Shown: positions 17,165 through 26,882, counted from the stretch's first letter. The stretch is 64,000 bases of DNA from Bacteroidia bacterium (GCA_023151275.1 JAKLJI010000014.1:38964-102963), one strand, 5' to 3'. Numbers and translations: made by a program. Notes: generated by a model from the sequence alone, not told the origin.

Positions 17165-18697
17165 ATGGATAGAAAAGTTCGCGTTCGTTTTGCGCCTAGT
17201 CCAACAGGCCCTTTACACATAGGTGGTGTTAGAACAGCACTTTACAATTACCTTTTCGCCAAGAAACACGGTGGTGATTTCTTGCTTCGGATTGAGGATA
17301 CCGACCAAACCCGCTTTGTGCCCGGAGCCGAAGAGTATATCATTGAATCGCTAAAATGGCTGGGAATTGAGCCAGTTGAAGGGGTTGGCTATGGCGATGG
17401 CCCTCATGCACCGTACCGGCAAAGTGAACGTAAATTAATTTACAAGCAATATGCCATGCAGCTCGTTGATGCAGGCCACGCTTATTATGCCTTTGATACA
17501 GCAGAAGAATTGGAAGGAATGCGTGAAAGGTTAAAGGCCTCTAATGTAGATGCAAAATACGATGCCATTACTCGTGGCACCATGAAAAATAGCCTTACCT
17601 TACCTGAGGATGAAGTAAAACGTCGCCTTGAAAACGGCGACCAATATGTTATCCGAATCAAACTCCCCAGAAAAGAAGAGGTTAAGTTTTTTGATGAAAT
17701 CAGAGGATGGGTGAGTTTCAATACCTCGCAAATGGACGACAAGGTGTTGTTTAAAAGCGATGGAATGCCAACCTATCACCTTGCCAATGTTGTGGACGAT
17801 TATTTGATGGAAATCACCCATGTTATTCGAGGTGAAGAATGGTTGCCATCAGCGCCTCTGCATGTTTTGTTGTACAGGTATTTGGGATGGGAAGATAATA
17901 GGCCATCGTTCTCACACCTGCCCTTGTTATTAAAACCTGAAGGAAATGGAAAATTAAGCAAACGGGATGGCGATAGACTCGGTTTTCCGGTGTTTCCACT
18001 TCAATGGAAAGACCCATTTTCTGGAGAAATTTCAAGTGGCTACCGCGAAAGCGGCTATTTGCCGGAAGCCGTAATCAACTTACTCGCGTTCTTAGGATGG
18101 AACCCCGGCACTCAACAAGAGCTTTTCACAAAAGAAGAATTGGCTGAAGCCTTTTCTCTTGACCGTGTAAGTAAGAGTGGAGCAAAATTCGACTTGAACA
18201 AAGCCAAATGGTTTAATCAGCAATATGTAAGAATGCTCGACGATCAAACCTTGGCGAATATTCTTGAAAACCAAGTAAAGGAAAAAACCTCAGGCGTTGA
18301 TTTCTCAAAAGAATTCATTTTTAAAGCTGCTCAATTGGTGAAAGAAAAAGTGAGCTTTACCAAGGAACTTTGGGAATACTCCTTCTTTATCTTTCAAATT
18401 CCAGAAAGTTTGGATGAACAAGTGGTTTCTAAAAAATGGAAACCAGAACTAAAGCCTGTATTGGCCGAAATAAAATCGGCATTTGATGCAATGAATAAAT
18501 TTACCGCAGAAGACGCGGAACGTGTTTACCTTGAGGTACTTGAAAAAAATGGAATTCAATCTAAGCAGTTTTTGCAAATGTTCAGGGTTTGCCTTACCGG
18601 ACAAGCAGGAGGACCACCATTATTTGAATTGGCTGCCTTGGTTGGAAAAGAAAGTTGTTCAGCACGCCTAAACCATGCACTAACTATTTTACCTTAA
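17165..18697 (+). CDS. gltX: Glutamyl-tRNA synthetase
   Basis: This 510-residue class I synthetase ligates glutamate to tRNA-Glu. The HIGH motif appears as PTGPLHIGG (about residues 13-21) and the KMSKS motif as KLSKRDGD (about 263-270). RIEDTDQTRF and the anticodon-binding C-terminal half are also recognisable. It leads a plus-strand run with the lipoprotein and the B12-binding protein. One tRNA-Glu gene is present in this window at 32336. Confidence 0.97.
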   Translation: MDRKVRVRFAPSPTGPLHIGGVRTALYNYLFAKKHGGDFLLRIEDTDQTRFVPGAEEYIIESLKWLGIEPVEGVGYGDGPHAPYRQSERKLIYKQYAMQLVDAGHAYYAFDTAEELEGMRERLKASNVDAKYDAITRGTMKNSLTLPEDEVKRRLENGDQYVIRIKLPRKEEVKFFDEIRGWVSFNTSQMDDKVLFKSDGMPTYHLANVVDDYLMEITHVIRGEEWLPSAPLHVLLYRYLGWEDNRPSFSHLPLLLKPEGNGKLSKRDGDRLGFPVFPLQWKDPFSGEISSGYRESGYLPEAVINLLAFLGWNPGTQQELFTKEELAEAFSLDRVSKSGAKFDLNKAKWFNQQYVRMLDDQTLANILENQVKEKTSGVDFSKEFIFKAAQLVKEKVSFTKELWEYSFFIFQIPESLDEQVVSKKWKPELKPVLAEIKSAFDAMNKFTAEDAERVYLEVLEKNGIQSKQFLQMFRVCLTGQAGGPPLFELAALVGKESCSARLNHALTILP

Positions 18698-18700
18698 ACC

Positions 18701-19408
18701 ATGAAAAACTTGATAACTAAAGTTCGCACTCTTTTTGGAGTTTTGGCTCTCTTGCTCATTCTTGGCTCTTGTGAAATGGTTCGCTTTGACCAAGCACCGG
18801 GAGAACGCAGGGAAGAAATGCCTCAACAATACCTTGGCACCTGGATCTTATGCCTTCCCAATGGCATGTATGGCAAAATCGATACCCTGAAAATTGGCTT
18901 TGATCGCCATTCCATACTTATCTTTAATAAGCAGGAAATGAAAGATTTGGCCTATGGTAGAGATTATATGCTGTATGAATGGAACGGGAAATTGGTAATT
19001 GCACTACCCGACCCACAAATCAAAAAATTGCGTAATCTATTTATCGTTGAAAACTACAGAAAGTCGTTGCGCTTGTACGCTATTACAGAAAACATTACCG
19101 GCCCAATTGAAGGAAGCTATCATAGCTATTTTCCGAAACGTACTATAGATGCCACATACGAGCCTTTTGAATTGCCAAATGCTGGCGGACAAACCTTTGA
19201 AATGGATGTAATTGGCAGTGAAAATCGTATTCAAACAGGTTTTTACACCATGAATCAGGAGAATTTTGAACGTATGTTCCGTGAACATTTTGAGAATAAG
19301 AATTTCTTCCTTCTGAATCCTTTTCACCCGCATAGCGTTGTTGCCCAGCCAGCTCCAGTTGCACCAAAACCAAAAGCTACAAAACCAATTAAACCGAAAA
19401 GAAAATGA
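18701..19408 (+). CDS. Lipoprotein of unknown function
   Basis: This 235-residue protein has a type II signal peptide (hydrophobic stretch then LILGSCEM, lipid attachment at the cysteine near residue 24). The mature part is a small beta-rich domain without a family I recognise ([20 protein letters not shown]). The tail is proline/lysine/alanine-rich ([18 protein letters not shown]), which suggests a flexible, positively charged end, perhaps binding wall or membrane. It starts 3 bases after gltX and overlaps the B12-binding gene by 4 bp, so it is part of that operon. Confidence 0.6.
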   Translation: MKNLITKVRTLFGVLALLLILGSCEMVRFDQAPGERREEMPQQYLGTWILCLPNGMYGKIDTLKIGFDRHSILIFNKQEMKDLAYGRDYMLYEWNGKLVIALPDPQIKKLRNLFIVENYRKSLRLYAITENITGPIEGSYHSYFPKRTIDATYEPFELPNAGGQTFEMDVIGSENRIQTGFYTMNQENFERMFREHFENKNFFLLNPFHPHSVVAQPAPVAPKPKATKPIKPKRK

Positions 19409-19812
19409 GCAGACCTATCCGAGTTTTGGTTGCCAAAATTGGCCTGGATGGCCATGATAGAGGAGCAAAAGTAATTGCAACAGCATTGAGAGATGCTGGA
19501 ATGGAAGTAATTTACACAGGCCTGAGACAAACTCCTGAGATGGTTGTGCAGGCTGCTTTGCAGGAAGATGTGGATGTAATTGGGGTAAGCATTCTTTCGG
19601 GAGCCCACCTTACCGTATTCCCTAAACTTAAGCAACTGCTTGACCAACAAGGCATGAACGATGTTTTAATTACTGGTGGAGGAATTATTCCAGAAGAAGA
19701 CATTGAAAAACTTGCCGAGCTGGGGATTGGAAAATTATTTACACCCGGCTCAAATACCCAAGATATCGCGGATTACATTCGGAATTGGGTTGACCAAAAT
19801 CGAAAACTCTAA
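19405..19812 (+). CDS. Stand-alone cobalamin-binding domain protein (methylmalonyl-CoA mutase C-terminal type)
   Basis: At 135 residues the whole protein is one B12-binding Rossmann-like domain. The cobalt-ligating motif DGHDRG (DxHxxG, about residues 15-20) and the later SILSGAHLT and [10 protein letters not shown] loops are typical of the small subunit or C-terminal domain of methylmalonyl-CoA mutase and related acyl-CoA mutases. It should need a separate catalytic large subunit, which is not in this window. It overlaps the lipoprotein gene by 4 bp. An acyl-CoA carboxylase beta gene at 38980 could supply methylmalonyl-CoA, but that link is inference. Confidence 0.85.
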   Translation: MSRPIRVLVAKIGLDGHDRGAKVIATALRDAGMEVIYTGLRQTPEMVVQAALQEDVDVIGVSILSGAHLTVFPKLKQLLDQQGMNDVLITGGGIIPEEDIEKLAELGIGKLFTPGSNTQDIADYIRNWVDQNRKL

Positions 19813-19895
19813 CCATTTAAATAAAATGGGGAATATTTCATTTTTGAATTGCCCAACTTTCAATTAAAGTTGCACCCGATTTTTAACTTTTACAA

Positions 19896-20687
19896 ATGAC
19901 AACAGCAGCTATGCCACAAAATATTCTGACCGAAATCAAAGATCAGATTTTTTACATCACTATTAACCGGGAAGACAAACTGAATGCCCTAAACATTCAA
20001 ACCCTTTCCGACATTAAAAATGCAGTTCTTAGCATTTACGACAACGCAGAAGTAAGAGGCGTAATCCTAACTGGAAAAGGAACTAAAGCATTTGCAGCCG
20101 GTGCAGACATTGCCGAGTTTGCAAACTTCAATATTGAAGAAGGAACTCGCATGAGTGAAGAAGGACATGCTGTTCTTCGCGCAATCGACAATTGCCCAAA
20201 ACCTGTAATTGCTGCGGTAAATGGATTTGCACTTGGAGGTGGAAATGAATTAGCCATGGCTTGTCACATCCGTGTAGCTGTTGAAAAGGCTCGCTTTGGA
20301 CAACCAGAAGTTAACCTAGGAATCACTCCTGGTTATGCAGGTACACAACGCCTTGCTCAACTTATTGGCAAAGGCCGTGCACTTGAATTCCTCATGACAG
20401 CTGATATGATGGATGCGCAAACCGCATTGAATTACGGTCTTGTAAACCATGTTGTTCCTGCAGACCAATTGATTCCAAAATGCGAGGAAATCCTCAACAA
20501 GATTAAAGCAAAAGCGCCATTAGCCATTTCAAGTGTTATCCGTTGCGTTAACGCCTATTATGAAAAACGTGCTGACGGCAATGATGTAGAAATCAATGAA
20601 TTCGGCAATTTCTTCGGCTCTCAAGATTTCATTGAAGGCACAAAAGCATTCCTTGAAAAAAGACCAGCCAACTTCAATGGCCAATAA
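19896..20687 (+). CDS. Enoyl-CoA hydratase/isomerase family protein
   Basis: This 263-residue crotonase-fold enzyme should hydrate 2-enoyl-CoA in fatty-acid or branched-chain degradation in the cytosol. The oxyanion-hole segments AFAAGADIAEF (about 67-77) and NGFALGGGNELAMACH (about 110-125), and the catalytic glutamate regions GQPEVNLGITPG (about 137-148), fit true hydratases with two glutamates. A second ATG five codons in (MPQNILTEIK) is also a plausible start. It lies 83 bases after the B12-binding gene and is closed by a terminator. Confidence 0.88.
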   Translation: MTTAAMPQNILTEIKDQIFYITINREDKLNALNIQTLSDIKNAVLSIYDNAEVRGVILTGKGTKAFAAGADIAEFANFNIEEGTRMSEEGHAVLRAIDNCPKPVIAAVNGFALGGGNELAMACHIRVAVEKARFGQPEVNLGITPGYAGTQRLAQLIGKGRALEFLMTADMMDAQTALNYGLVNHVVPADQLIPKCEEILNKIKAKAPLAISSVIRCVNAYYEKRADGNDVEINEFGNFFGSQDFIEGTKAFLEKRPANFNGQ

Positions 20688-20703
20688 GAATATATGCTCC
20701 AAC

Positions 20704-20738
20704 AAAAAAGCCCGCATCGTTCAGATACGGGCTTTTTT
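20704..20738. terminator. Bidirectional terminator between enoyl-CoA hydratase and OmpH genes
   Basis: AAAAAAGCCCGcATC and GATaCGGGCTTTTTT form a 15-bp stem with one mismatch. A-run and T-run flanks make it usable on both strands, where two converging operons meet. Confidence 0.88.
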
Positions 20739-20760
20739 ATTTTGTCAATAAATTTTGTTT

Positions 20761-21297
20761 TTAGTTTCCTGGGGCAGGAGCCGCAGATACGATTCCAAGC
20801 TTCTTCTTAACAGATGAAATCATGTTATCACCTTCTGGCTTATAAAGGAATCCGGCGAGGCTACTATCAAATACATAGCTGTAGCCACCTTCTTTGGCAA
20901 CCTGACTAATTGCATTTTTAGCTTTTTCAATAATTGGCTTCAAAAGTTCAGACTCTTTTTTACGCATATTTTCCTGAGCTGATTGCTGAAACTCTTGAAT
21001 TCTGTTTTGCATATCTTGAAGTTCTTTTTGTTTTACCTCTTTGATAGCTTCAGGCATCGTTTTTTCAGCTTTTTGGTATTCCAGATACTTCTTCTGAAAC
21101 TCTTCACTCATTTTTTTCAATTCATCCTCAAGTGATTTTTGAAAATTCTCCATGTCGGTATTGGCCTTTTTGTATTCAGGCATTACTTGCATAAGCTCCT
21201 GTAAATCCACATAACCGATTTTCTGTGCATTCGCTTTTCCTGCCAACACCAACGCGGCCAGCAGGATTACCATTGATCTGATCAGATTTTTCATCAT
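20761..21297 (-). CDS. OmpH/Skp-family periplasmic chaperone (second copy)
   Basis: This 178-residue protein has a signal peptide (VILLAALVLAGKANAQ). A long charged coiled-coil region follows (about 45-135, EYQKAEKTMPEAIKEVKQKELQDMQNRIQEF), and then a short C-terminal beta/alpha part. This is the Skp 'jellyfish' layout, which holds unfolded outer-membrane proteins in the periplasm. It lies just after a first OmpH gene and bamA, the normal cluster in Bacteroidota. It is the last gene before the terminator. Confidence 0.9.
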   Translation of the reverse strand: MMKNLIRSMVILLAALVLAGKANAQKIGYVDLQELMQVMPEYKKANTDMENFQKSLEDELKKMSEEFQKKYLEYQKAEKTMPEAIKEVKQKELQDMQNRIQEFQQSAQENMRKKESELLKPIIEKAKNAISQVAKEGGYSYVFDSSLAGFLYKPEGDNMISSVKKKLGIVSAAPAPGN

Positions 21298-21338
21298 TAT
21301 TCTATTTCTGTGTGTTTATTTCTCCAAAATCGTGCCAA

Positions 21339-21911
21339 TTAGCGATCGGCTCCACCTGACCCGGTTCCACCTTTGGGATTTTTATTTTTTGTTACAGTAA
21401 CCCCCAATTCGGCAAGAACCTCGTCACTCTTGTCGTATCTAGCATTGCTGTATAACATTATGAACTCCCCGCTTCTGGCAAATATAAAGTCGAGGGCATT
21501 TTGTTTAGCAATTTTCTGACACGCATTAAATACTTTATCTTGAATTGGTTTGATCAACTCTTGACGTTTTCTGAACAACTCGCCTTCAAATCCAAACTTC
21601 TTATTGGTGAACTCTTTAAGTTCCTGCTCCTTAGCAAGAATTTCAGCTTCACGCTTTTTCTTCATTTCTTCGGTCAAAAGAATTTGCTCAGCCTGATAGT
21701 CCTTCCTCAACTTTTCAATCTCCTGCTTTTTGGTTTCAATTTCCTTTTGCCAGGTTTCTGCAATATCATCCAGCTTCTTTTGGGCTGATTTATACTCAGG
21801 CAGAAGGTCTAAGATGTATTCGGTATCAACATAGGCAAATTTCTGTGCCTTTGCCGCATTGCTAAGAAACAGCGCAGCTATCAAAAAAAATAGTTTTGTT
21901 GCTTTTTTCAT
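21339..21911 (-). CDS. OmpH/Skp-family periplasmic chaperone (first copy)
   Basis: This 190-residue protein has signal peptide LFFLIAALFLSNAAKAQ, then FAYVDTEYILDLLPEYKSAQKKLD, the typical OmpH start. A strongly charged coiled coil follows and the tail is glycine-rich (NPKGGTGSGGADR). It starts 4 bases after the bamA stop, so co-expression with bamA is expected; Skp-like proteins deliver barrels to the BAM complex. The two OmpH copies share the N-terminal KxGYVD/FAYVDT pattern and probably arose by duplication. Confidence 0.9.
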   Translation of the reverse strand: MKKATKLFFLIAALFLSNAAKAQKFAYVDTEYILDLLPEYKSAQKKLDDIAETWQKEIETKKQEIEKLRKDYQAEQILLTEEMKKKREAEILAKEQELKEFTNKKFGFEGELFRKRQELIKPIQDKVFNACQKIAKQNALDFIFARSGEFIMLYSNARYDKSDEVLAELGVTVTKNKNPKGGTGSGGADR

Positions 21912-21915
21912 GCTA

Positions 21916-24432
21916 TTAAAATTGCTGGCCTAAGAGAAAGTGAAAATTTCCTCCGTTAATTCGATCAGGAAATGGATGGAATGGAGCTCTGTCTATACCC
22001 CAACCATAATCCAAACCAATCAAACCAAACATGGGTAGAAAAATACGAACGCCTGCGCCATAGGACCTGTTCACTTCAAAAGGATTAAACAGCTTGGCAT
22101 CGTTCCAAGCGCCACCGGCTTCAACAAAAAGCAATGGGAATACCGTAGCTTGTGGGTTCAATGAAACAGGATACCTCAACTCCATCGTATATCGGTTGTA
22201 AATGGTAGCTCCGGCCTGGGTATAGGTTCCAGAGGCCTGATTAACCACATAGGGAGTTAAGGAGTTATCTTGGTAACCACGAAGGGCAATCAATTCCCTT
22301 CCATCCAAATTGAAACCTGTTAAACCTGAACCTCCAAGCCAGAAGCGCTCAAATGGGGTTACTCCCTTATTTACATTGTATGCCCCTATGAAGCCGAAAT
22401 TAGCACGGGTCATCAGAACTAAGTTACCTGCAATTCGGTTGAACCAAGTGGCATCAAACTTCCATTTGTAAAACTCCAACCATTTTGTCCGAGTTAGTCG
22501 ATCGGCTGTGGTGTAATCAACCCCATCAAAAAGAGAATATGGAGGAGTAAATTGAACCGATAGCGAAATATTAGAACCACCTCTTGGATAAATTGGCTGG
22601 TCTGTTGAGTTTCTTCCCAATATAACCCTGAAGCTTAAATTCCTAGAACCGCCTGTTGGAATGGTGGTGAAGTAAGCCCTTCCATCAACATCCGTTACGT
22701 TATTGTAATATTGAAACGAAAGCTGGTATTGAATGGTAAAAAAGTCATCCGGCCAACGCAATCTCTTTCCTAAACCGGCGCTCGCACCAGTTGTATATAA
22801 TCCAGCACGATAAGCACCGGTTCTTCCATTGGATTGAATGGAATGGAAAATTGAAGTTGTTAAGGAATTAGGTTTCTTTCCGCCCAACCAAGGCTCGGTA
22901 AATGATGCTGAATACGATTGGAAAAAAGTTCCGTTGGTTTGCGCCCTTAATGATAAACGCTGTCCATCACCACTAGGAATTGGAGTCCAATACTTGGTTT
23001 TAGCCACTTTCCGAGCTGAAAAATTATTCAAGGATAAACCTAAAGTACCTACAACAAAACCTGCTCCCCATCCCCCTGATAGCTCAATTTGGTCATTGGC
23101 TCTTTCTTCCACTTTGAACTCAATATCAACAGTTCCATTCATTGGATTTGGAACTGGATTCACATTCAATGCCTCAGGATTAAAATACCCAATTTGAGAT
23201 AATTCCCTCAATGAACGGGTAATATCAGACTTGCTAAAAAGCTGACCTGGCTTGGTGCGTAATTCTCTCAAAACCACATGGTCTGAGGTCTTTGAATTCC
23301 CTTTTACTGTAACCTTATTAATACGTGCCTGTTGACCTTCAGCTATGCGTATCTCCATATCAATGGAGTCATTTTCAACCAATACTTCAACCGGCTCAAC
23401 CCGGAAAAACAGATAGCCATCATCCATGTAAAGGGTAGAAATATCATTTCCATCCTGGCTTCCATTCAAACGTTGGTCCAAAACAGATTGATCATACACA
23501 TCCCCTCTTTTTATTCGCAAAATACGGGCCAATTCCTCAGCAGAGTATTTGCTATTCCCTACAAAGCGAATGTCTCTAAAAAAGTATTTCTCACCTTCCG
23601 AAATTTGCACTTTGATGGCATAATCTCCCTGTGCATTTCTCCAAACGGAATCTTTTACAATATGTGCGTCTCTGTAGCCAAGCGAAAGGTATTTTTCAAT
23701 AATTTTTTGCTTATCGTCTGAAAAGGTTTCTTCCTGGTATTTGGACTTTACAAACAGTCTTTTCACCTTAGTATCCTTCATCAGTTTACGAAGCTTTTTA
23801 TCTGGGAGTGCCTGATTTCCTTCAAATGCAATGGAACCAATTTTCACTTTACGGCCCCTATCAATAGTAATTCTGAGTTTAGAATTGATTTTTTTAACTT
23901 CATCCGGAATGGTTTCGAACTCAACTTTTACATCTGCGTATCCCTTTTCTGAAAAGTAGTTTACAATTTCCCGATGGGTAGCATTCAACATGTTTTCGGT
24001 GATAATCTGACCGGTTCTTAATGTCATGGCCTCACGCAAATCTTCGGCCTTCGACTTCTTTAAGCCTTTGATAATGAAATTGGATAATCTTGGCTTTTCT
24101 TTCACCGCAATGCGCAACCAAACCTTATCCTCTTCCATTTTTGTAATATCGATTCGGACATCTTCAAATAGCTTTTGCTTCCAAAGATTGGTAATTGCTT
24201 TTGCAATATCATCGGAAGGAATTCTTAGTTTTTGGTTGATGCTAAGACCCGATAAAACAGCAAGTACCGGCTTATCGTAGTATTCGGTTCCTGTAATCTC
24301 AATACCGGAAAGAATATACTCTTTAGGACTACTGAAGTTCAGGTCGAAATAGGTTCGGGTTGAATCCTGAGCAAAAAGGCCCGTGCAAAGAATCAGGCCG
24401 AAATAAAAAAACAGGGCTCTCAATTTGGTCAT
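21916..24432 (-). CDS. bamA: Outer membrane protein assembly factor BamA
   Basis: This 838-residue Omp85-family protein folds beta-barrels into the outer membrane. After signal peptide LFFYFGLILCTGLFA come about five POTRA repeats (roughly residues 40-420), for example RIAVKEKPRLSNFIIKGLKK and VKIGSIAFEGNQALPDKKLRKLMKD. The C-terminal 16-strand barrel includes RGYQDNSL (the VRGF/Y-type motif on the L6 loop region), and the protein ends in FHFLLGQQF with a terminal phenylalanine. It overlaps uppS by 4 bp (ATGA) and precedes the OmpH pair. Confidence 0.95.
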   Translation of the reverse strand: MTKLRALFFYFGLILCTGLFAQDSTRTYFDLNFSSPKEYILSGIEITGTEYYDKPVLAVLSGLSINQKLRIPSDDIAKAITNLWKQKLFEDVRIDITKMEEDKVWLRIAVKEKPRLSNFIIKGLKKSKAEDLREAMTLRTGQIITENMLNATHREIVNYFSEKGYADVKVEFETIPDEVKKINSKLRITIDRGRKVKIGSIAFEGNQALPDKKLRKLMKDTKVKRLFVKSKYQEETFSDDKQKIIEKYLSLGYRDAHIVKDSVWRNAQGDYAIKVQISEGEKYFFRDIRFVGNSKYSAEELARILRIKRGDVYDQSVLDQRLNGSQDGNDISTLYMDDGYLFFRVEPVEVLVENDSIDMEIRIAEGQQARINKVTVKGNSKTSDHVVLRELRTKPGQLFSKSDITRSLRELSQIGYFNPEALNVNPVPNPMNGTVDIEFKVEERANDQIELSGGWGAGFVVGTLGLSLNNFSARKVAKTKYWTPIPSGDGQRLSLRAQTNGTFFQSYSASFTEPWLGGKKPNSLTTSIFHSIQSNGRTGAYRAGLYTTGASAGLGKRLRWPDDFFTIQYQLSFQYYNNVTDVDGRAYFTTIPTGGSRNLSFRVILGRNSTDQPIYPRGGSNISLSVQFTPPYSLFDGVDYTTADRLTRTKWLEFYKWKFDATWFNRIAGNLVLMTRANFGFIGAYNVNKGVTPFERFWLGGSGLTGFNLDGRELIALRGYQDNSLTPYVVNQASGTYTQAGATIYNRYTMELRYPVSLNPQATVFPLLFVEAGGAWNDAKLFNPFEVNRSYGAGVRIFLPMFGLIGLDYGWGIDRAPFHPFPDRINGGNFHFLLGQQF

Positions 24433-25181
24433 GCGTTTTCTGCGATTTGTTCACTGATCTTTCCAAAGCGGCGCTCCCGATTCTGGAATTCGTAGATTGC
24501 CTGGTAAAGATCTTCAGGGGTGAAGTCAGGCCATAGTTTTGGACTGAAGTACAATTCGCTGTATGCAATTTCCCACAGCAGGAAATTACTAATTCGCTGT
24601 TCTCCACTTGTCCTGATTAATAATTCTGGATGTGGATAGGCAGCAGTAGACAAATGTTCATCGATGGTTTTATCCGTAATGGAGTTGGGGCTAATCAATC
24701 CATTTTTTGCTTTTTCAGCAATTTTTTGAACCGCTTGGGTAATATCCCACTTTGCACTGTAGCTCAAAGCAAGGATAAGTGTTAAACCGGTATTGTTCTT
24801 GGTAGCTTCAATGGTTTTACTTAACTGAGAAACACATCTATCCGGCAAATCATTTTGATTTCCAATGCTTTGAAGCCGGATATTGTTTTTCATCAAAGTA
24901 GGAGTTTCCTTCCCAATGGTATCAATAAGTAATTCCATGAGGGCCTTAACCTCAAACTGGGGGCGGCTCCAATTTTCGGTTGAAAAAGCATAGAGTGTAA
25001 AATACTTGATTCCCAGTTCGGCTCCAGCTTCGGTAATACGCTTTACCGTTCCTACCCCATTTTGATGCCCGAATATCCTGAACTTTCCCTTACCCTTTGC
25101 CCAACGGCCATTGCCGTCCATAATTATGGCAATATGCTTAGGAAGCTTTTTGGAATCTATCTGGTCTTTGTAGTTTATCAC
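24429..25181 (-). CDS. uppS: Isoprenyl transferase (undecaprenyl diphosphate synthase)
   Basis: This 250-residue cis-prenyltransferase adds isopentenyl units to farnesyl diphosphate to make the C55 lipid carrier for wall and O-antigen synthesis. Signature IAIIMDGNGRWAKGKGK with the catalytic Asp is at about residues 18-34, FSTENWSRP near 76-84, and RTSGEQRISNFLLWEIAYSELYF near 202-224. Its stop overlaps the bamA start (ATGA), so the lipid carrier and outer-membrane assembly are co-expressed, as in many Bacteroidota. Confidence 0.96.
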   Translation of the reverse strand: MINYKDQIDSKKLPKHIAIIMDGNGRWAKGKGKFRIFGHQNGVGTVKRITEAGAELGIKYFTLYAFSTENWSRPQFEVKALMELLIDTIGKETPTLMKNNIRLQSIGNQNDLPDRCVSQLSKTIEATKNNTGLTLILALSYSAKWDITQAVQKIAEKAKNGLISPNSITDKTIDEHLSTAAYPHPELLIRTSGEQRISNFLLWEIAYSELYFSPKLWPDFTPEDLYQAIYEFQNRERRFGKISEQIAENA

Positions 25182-25207
25182 TGTATGGAGTAGCTAATCG
25201 GGCGAAT

Positions 25208-26026
25208 TTAATAAAATCTGGCACACTTTACCTTGCTGTTCAGGCGAAAAGTTAAAGAGAATGTGCTCGTCATGTACCAATCGCGGTAATTTGAATCTCC
25301 CCTTTTGTAACCTTTTTTGTTAATGGGCGAACCGTTCCACTCAATTGACCTGTCTGTAAGTGTTGCAGTTATAAGTCCTCCATCCGAAAATCTGCTTTCA
25401 ATATCCGGATAAACCCCACTTACATCATCTAGGTAATCCGTGTAGGTTCTTCTAAAACCCAATTGCCATTCCAGAGCCAGGTTTTTATTTACCATCCATT
25501 TAAATCCCATGCCAAATGGAATGGCAACACCTATGCGGCTGTAGCTTACATCTTCGGTGCGATAATCTATCAAATCAAAGGTTTTACCGTTCAAATTGGT
25601 TTGTGGGTTGAATGAAAAAGCAGCAATTCCACTGTAGAAATATGCGGTATAAGGTTTATTCAAAACAAATGGCCCATACTTAAAAAAATTAAATTCAAGT
25701 ACAGATGCAACTTCATTAATTTGAGAGTAAAAACTCAGGTTCCGACCTCTGTTAAAATCAAAATTTTTATCAGAGCCTGAAACTTTTAAAACATTCAATT
25801 CCGTTTTCCAGGCGAAACTTGGACTTAAGTTTATTCTAGCAAAAATGCCTCCGGTTGGATGTGTTTCCTTTAGAACGACTGAAGGCGACAAATCACCCCA
25901 ATAATTCGAAACTCCACCCTGGATACCAAACTCATAACGGCTGTATTGAGCCTTGACTGACCCGCAATGCATCGTAATCCAATAAAAAAGAATCACGAAT
26001 ACTTTTATGGAATTGGGCAGCCTCAT
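25208..26026 (-). CDS. DUF6089 family outer-membrane beta-barrel-like protein (copy 2)
   Basis: This 272-residue protein has a signal peptide (FVILFYWITMHCGSVKA) and a beta-rich body starting YEFGIQGGVSNYWGDLSPS. Alternating hydrophobic strands and a final aromatic residue (VKCARFY) point to a small barrel of the DUF6089 family. It is similar along its length to the neighbouring upstream gene (shared pattern GxxNYxGDLS ... ETHxxG ... FYSxxxExS), so the two are a tandem duplication. The stop is 26 bases before uppS. Function of the family is unknown. Confidence 0.75.
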   Translation of the reverse strand: MRLPNSIKVFVILFYWITMHCGSVKAQYSRYEFGIQGGVSNYWGDLSPSVVLKETHPTGGIFARINLSPSFAWKTELNVLKVSGSDKNFDFNRGRNLSFYSQINEVASVLEFNFFKYGPFVLNKPYTAYFYSGIAAFSFNPQTNLNGKTFDLIDYRTEDVSYSRIGVAIPFGMGFKWMVNKNLALEWQLGFRRTYTDYLDDVSGVYPDIESRFSDGGLITATLTDRSIEWNGSPINKKGYKRGDSNYRDWYMTSTFSLTFRLNSKVKCARFY

Positions 26027-26036
26027 TTTGTTTTGG

Positions 26037-26882
26037 TTAAAACTGCGGACAACCTTGACCCTTTGTGCGAATCACGTAGGACAGTGTTATTCCCGCCATC
26101 ATGTAAACATCATTTCTAAACTTCTCTTTGAAGCTTCTTGAATTTCCTTCTACATTTTGATTGCCCCCAAAAGTTTCCCATGACCTGTCGGAAAGTAATC
26201 CGGCAACATCGCCATAAGCAGCTCTAACAATTTGAGGGTCTGCGTAAAATCCACCTACATCGTCCAAATAATTGGTTCTGGTAAACCTTAAACCACCTTC
26301 GATTCCTATGAAGAAATCGTCTCCAATTTTTTGCCTAAAACCAATACCAATTGGAAAACAAACTGTGGTTAAGTCGTACTTCAGCAAATCGTTAAACGTG
26401 GTTGTGCCCTGGCCCTCTGTTCCTAAAGGTTGAAGCTCGTAGGTTTTTCCTTGGAACTCGGTTTTTGGATTGAAGTTAAATACGCCAACTCCCAAAAACA
26501 CGTAAGGCAGAAAAGGTCTGGCACTATACGACATCAGGTCATTCTTGAGGATATTGTATTCAGCGTGAACAGAAAACTCATACAAATCACTGTAGAAATT
26601 CAGATTACGCTTGTTATTGCGCTTCTCATTGAAATTTTTATCGTCGCCTGAAACCCTTCCGTAGCCAACAAAACCTTTGATGGCCCAACGATTATTAATA
26701 TTGTACCTTCCAAAAAGGGCACCACTAAAATGAGTTTCTTTCATTAAAAACTTCTCATTCGAGAGGTCGCCGGCATAATTGGAGGCACCCAGCATCAATC
26801 CAACCTCAACCTGTTGGGCTTGAACTGTAAGCCCAAAACATGCGAAAGCTATTGCAATTGTTTTCTTTAAGGAAATGCGCAT
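26037..26882 (-). CDS. DUF6089 family outer-membrane beta-barrel-like protein (copy 1)
   Basis: This 281-residue protein starts at MRISLKKTIAIAFACFGLTVQAQ, a normal signal peptide. The longer track ORF (to 26927) adds an unlikely MAFLCSSTFFY front and would run through the promoter. The body, VEVGLMLGASNYAGDLSNEKFLMKETHFSGALFGRYNI, has the DUF6089 pattern shared with the next gene, 10 bases downstream. A full promoter (TTTG-N18-TATTTTTG) lies only 5 bases before the ATG. This makes it the likely first gene of the DUF6089-uppS-bamA-ompH operon. Confidence 0.78.
   Translation of the reverse strand: MRISLKKTIAIAFACFGLTVQAQQVEVGLMLGASNYAGDLSNEKFLMKETHFSGALFGRYNINNRWAIKGFVGYGRVSGDDKNFNEKRNNKRNLNFYSDLYEFSVHAEYNILKNDLMSYSARPFLPYVFLGVGVFNFNPKTEFQGKTYELQPLGTEGQGTTTFNDLLKYDLTTVCFPIGIGFRQKIGDDFFIGIEGGLRFTRTNYLDDVGGFYADPQIVRAAYGDVAGLLSDRSWETFGGNQNVEGNSRSFKEKFRNDVYMMAGITLSYVIRTKGQGCPQF

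Noticed and set aside
23332-23721. 129-residue plus-strand ORF inside bamA
   Set aside because: Antisense shadow of conserved POTRA coding sequence.
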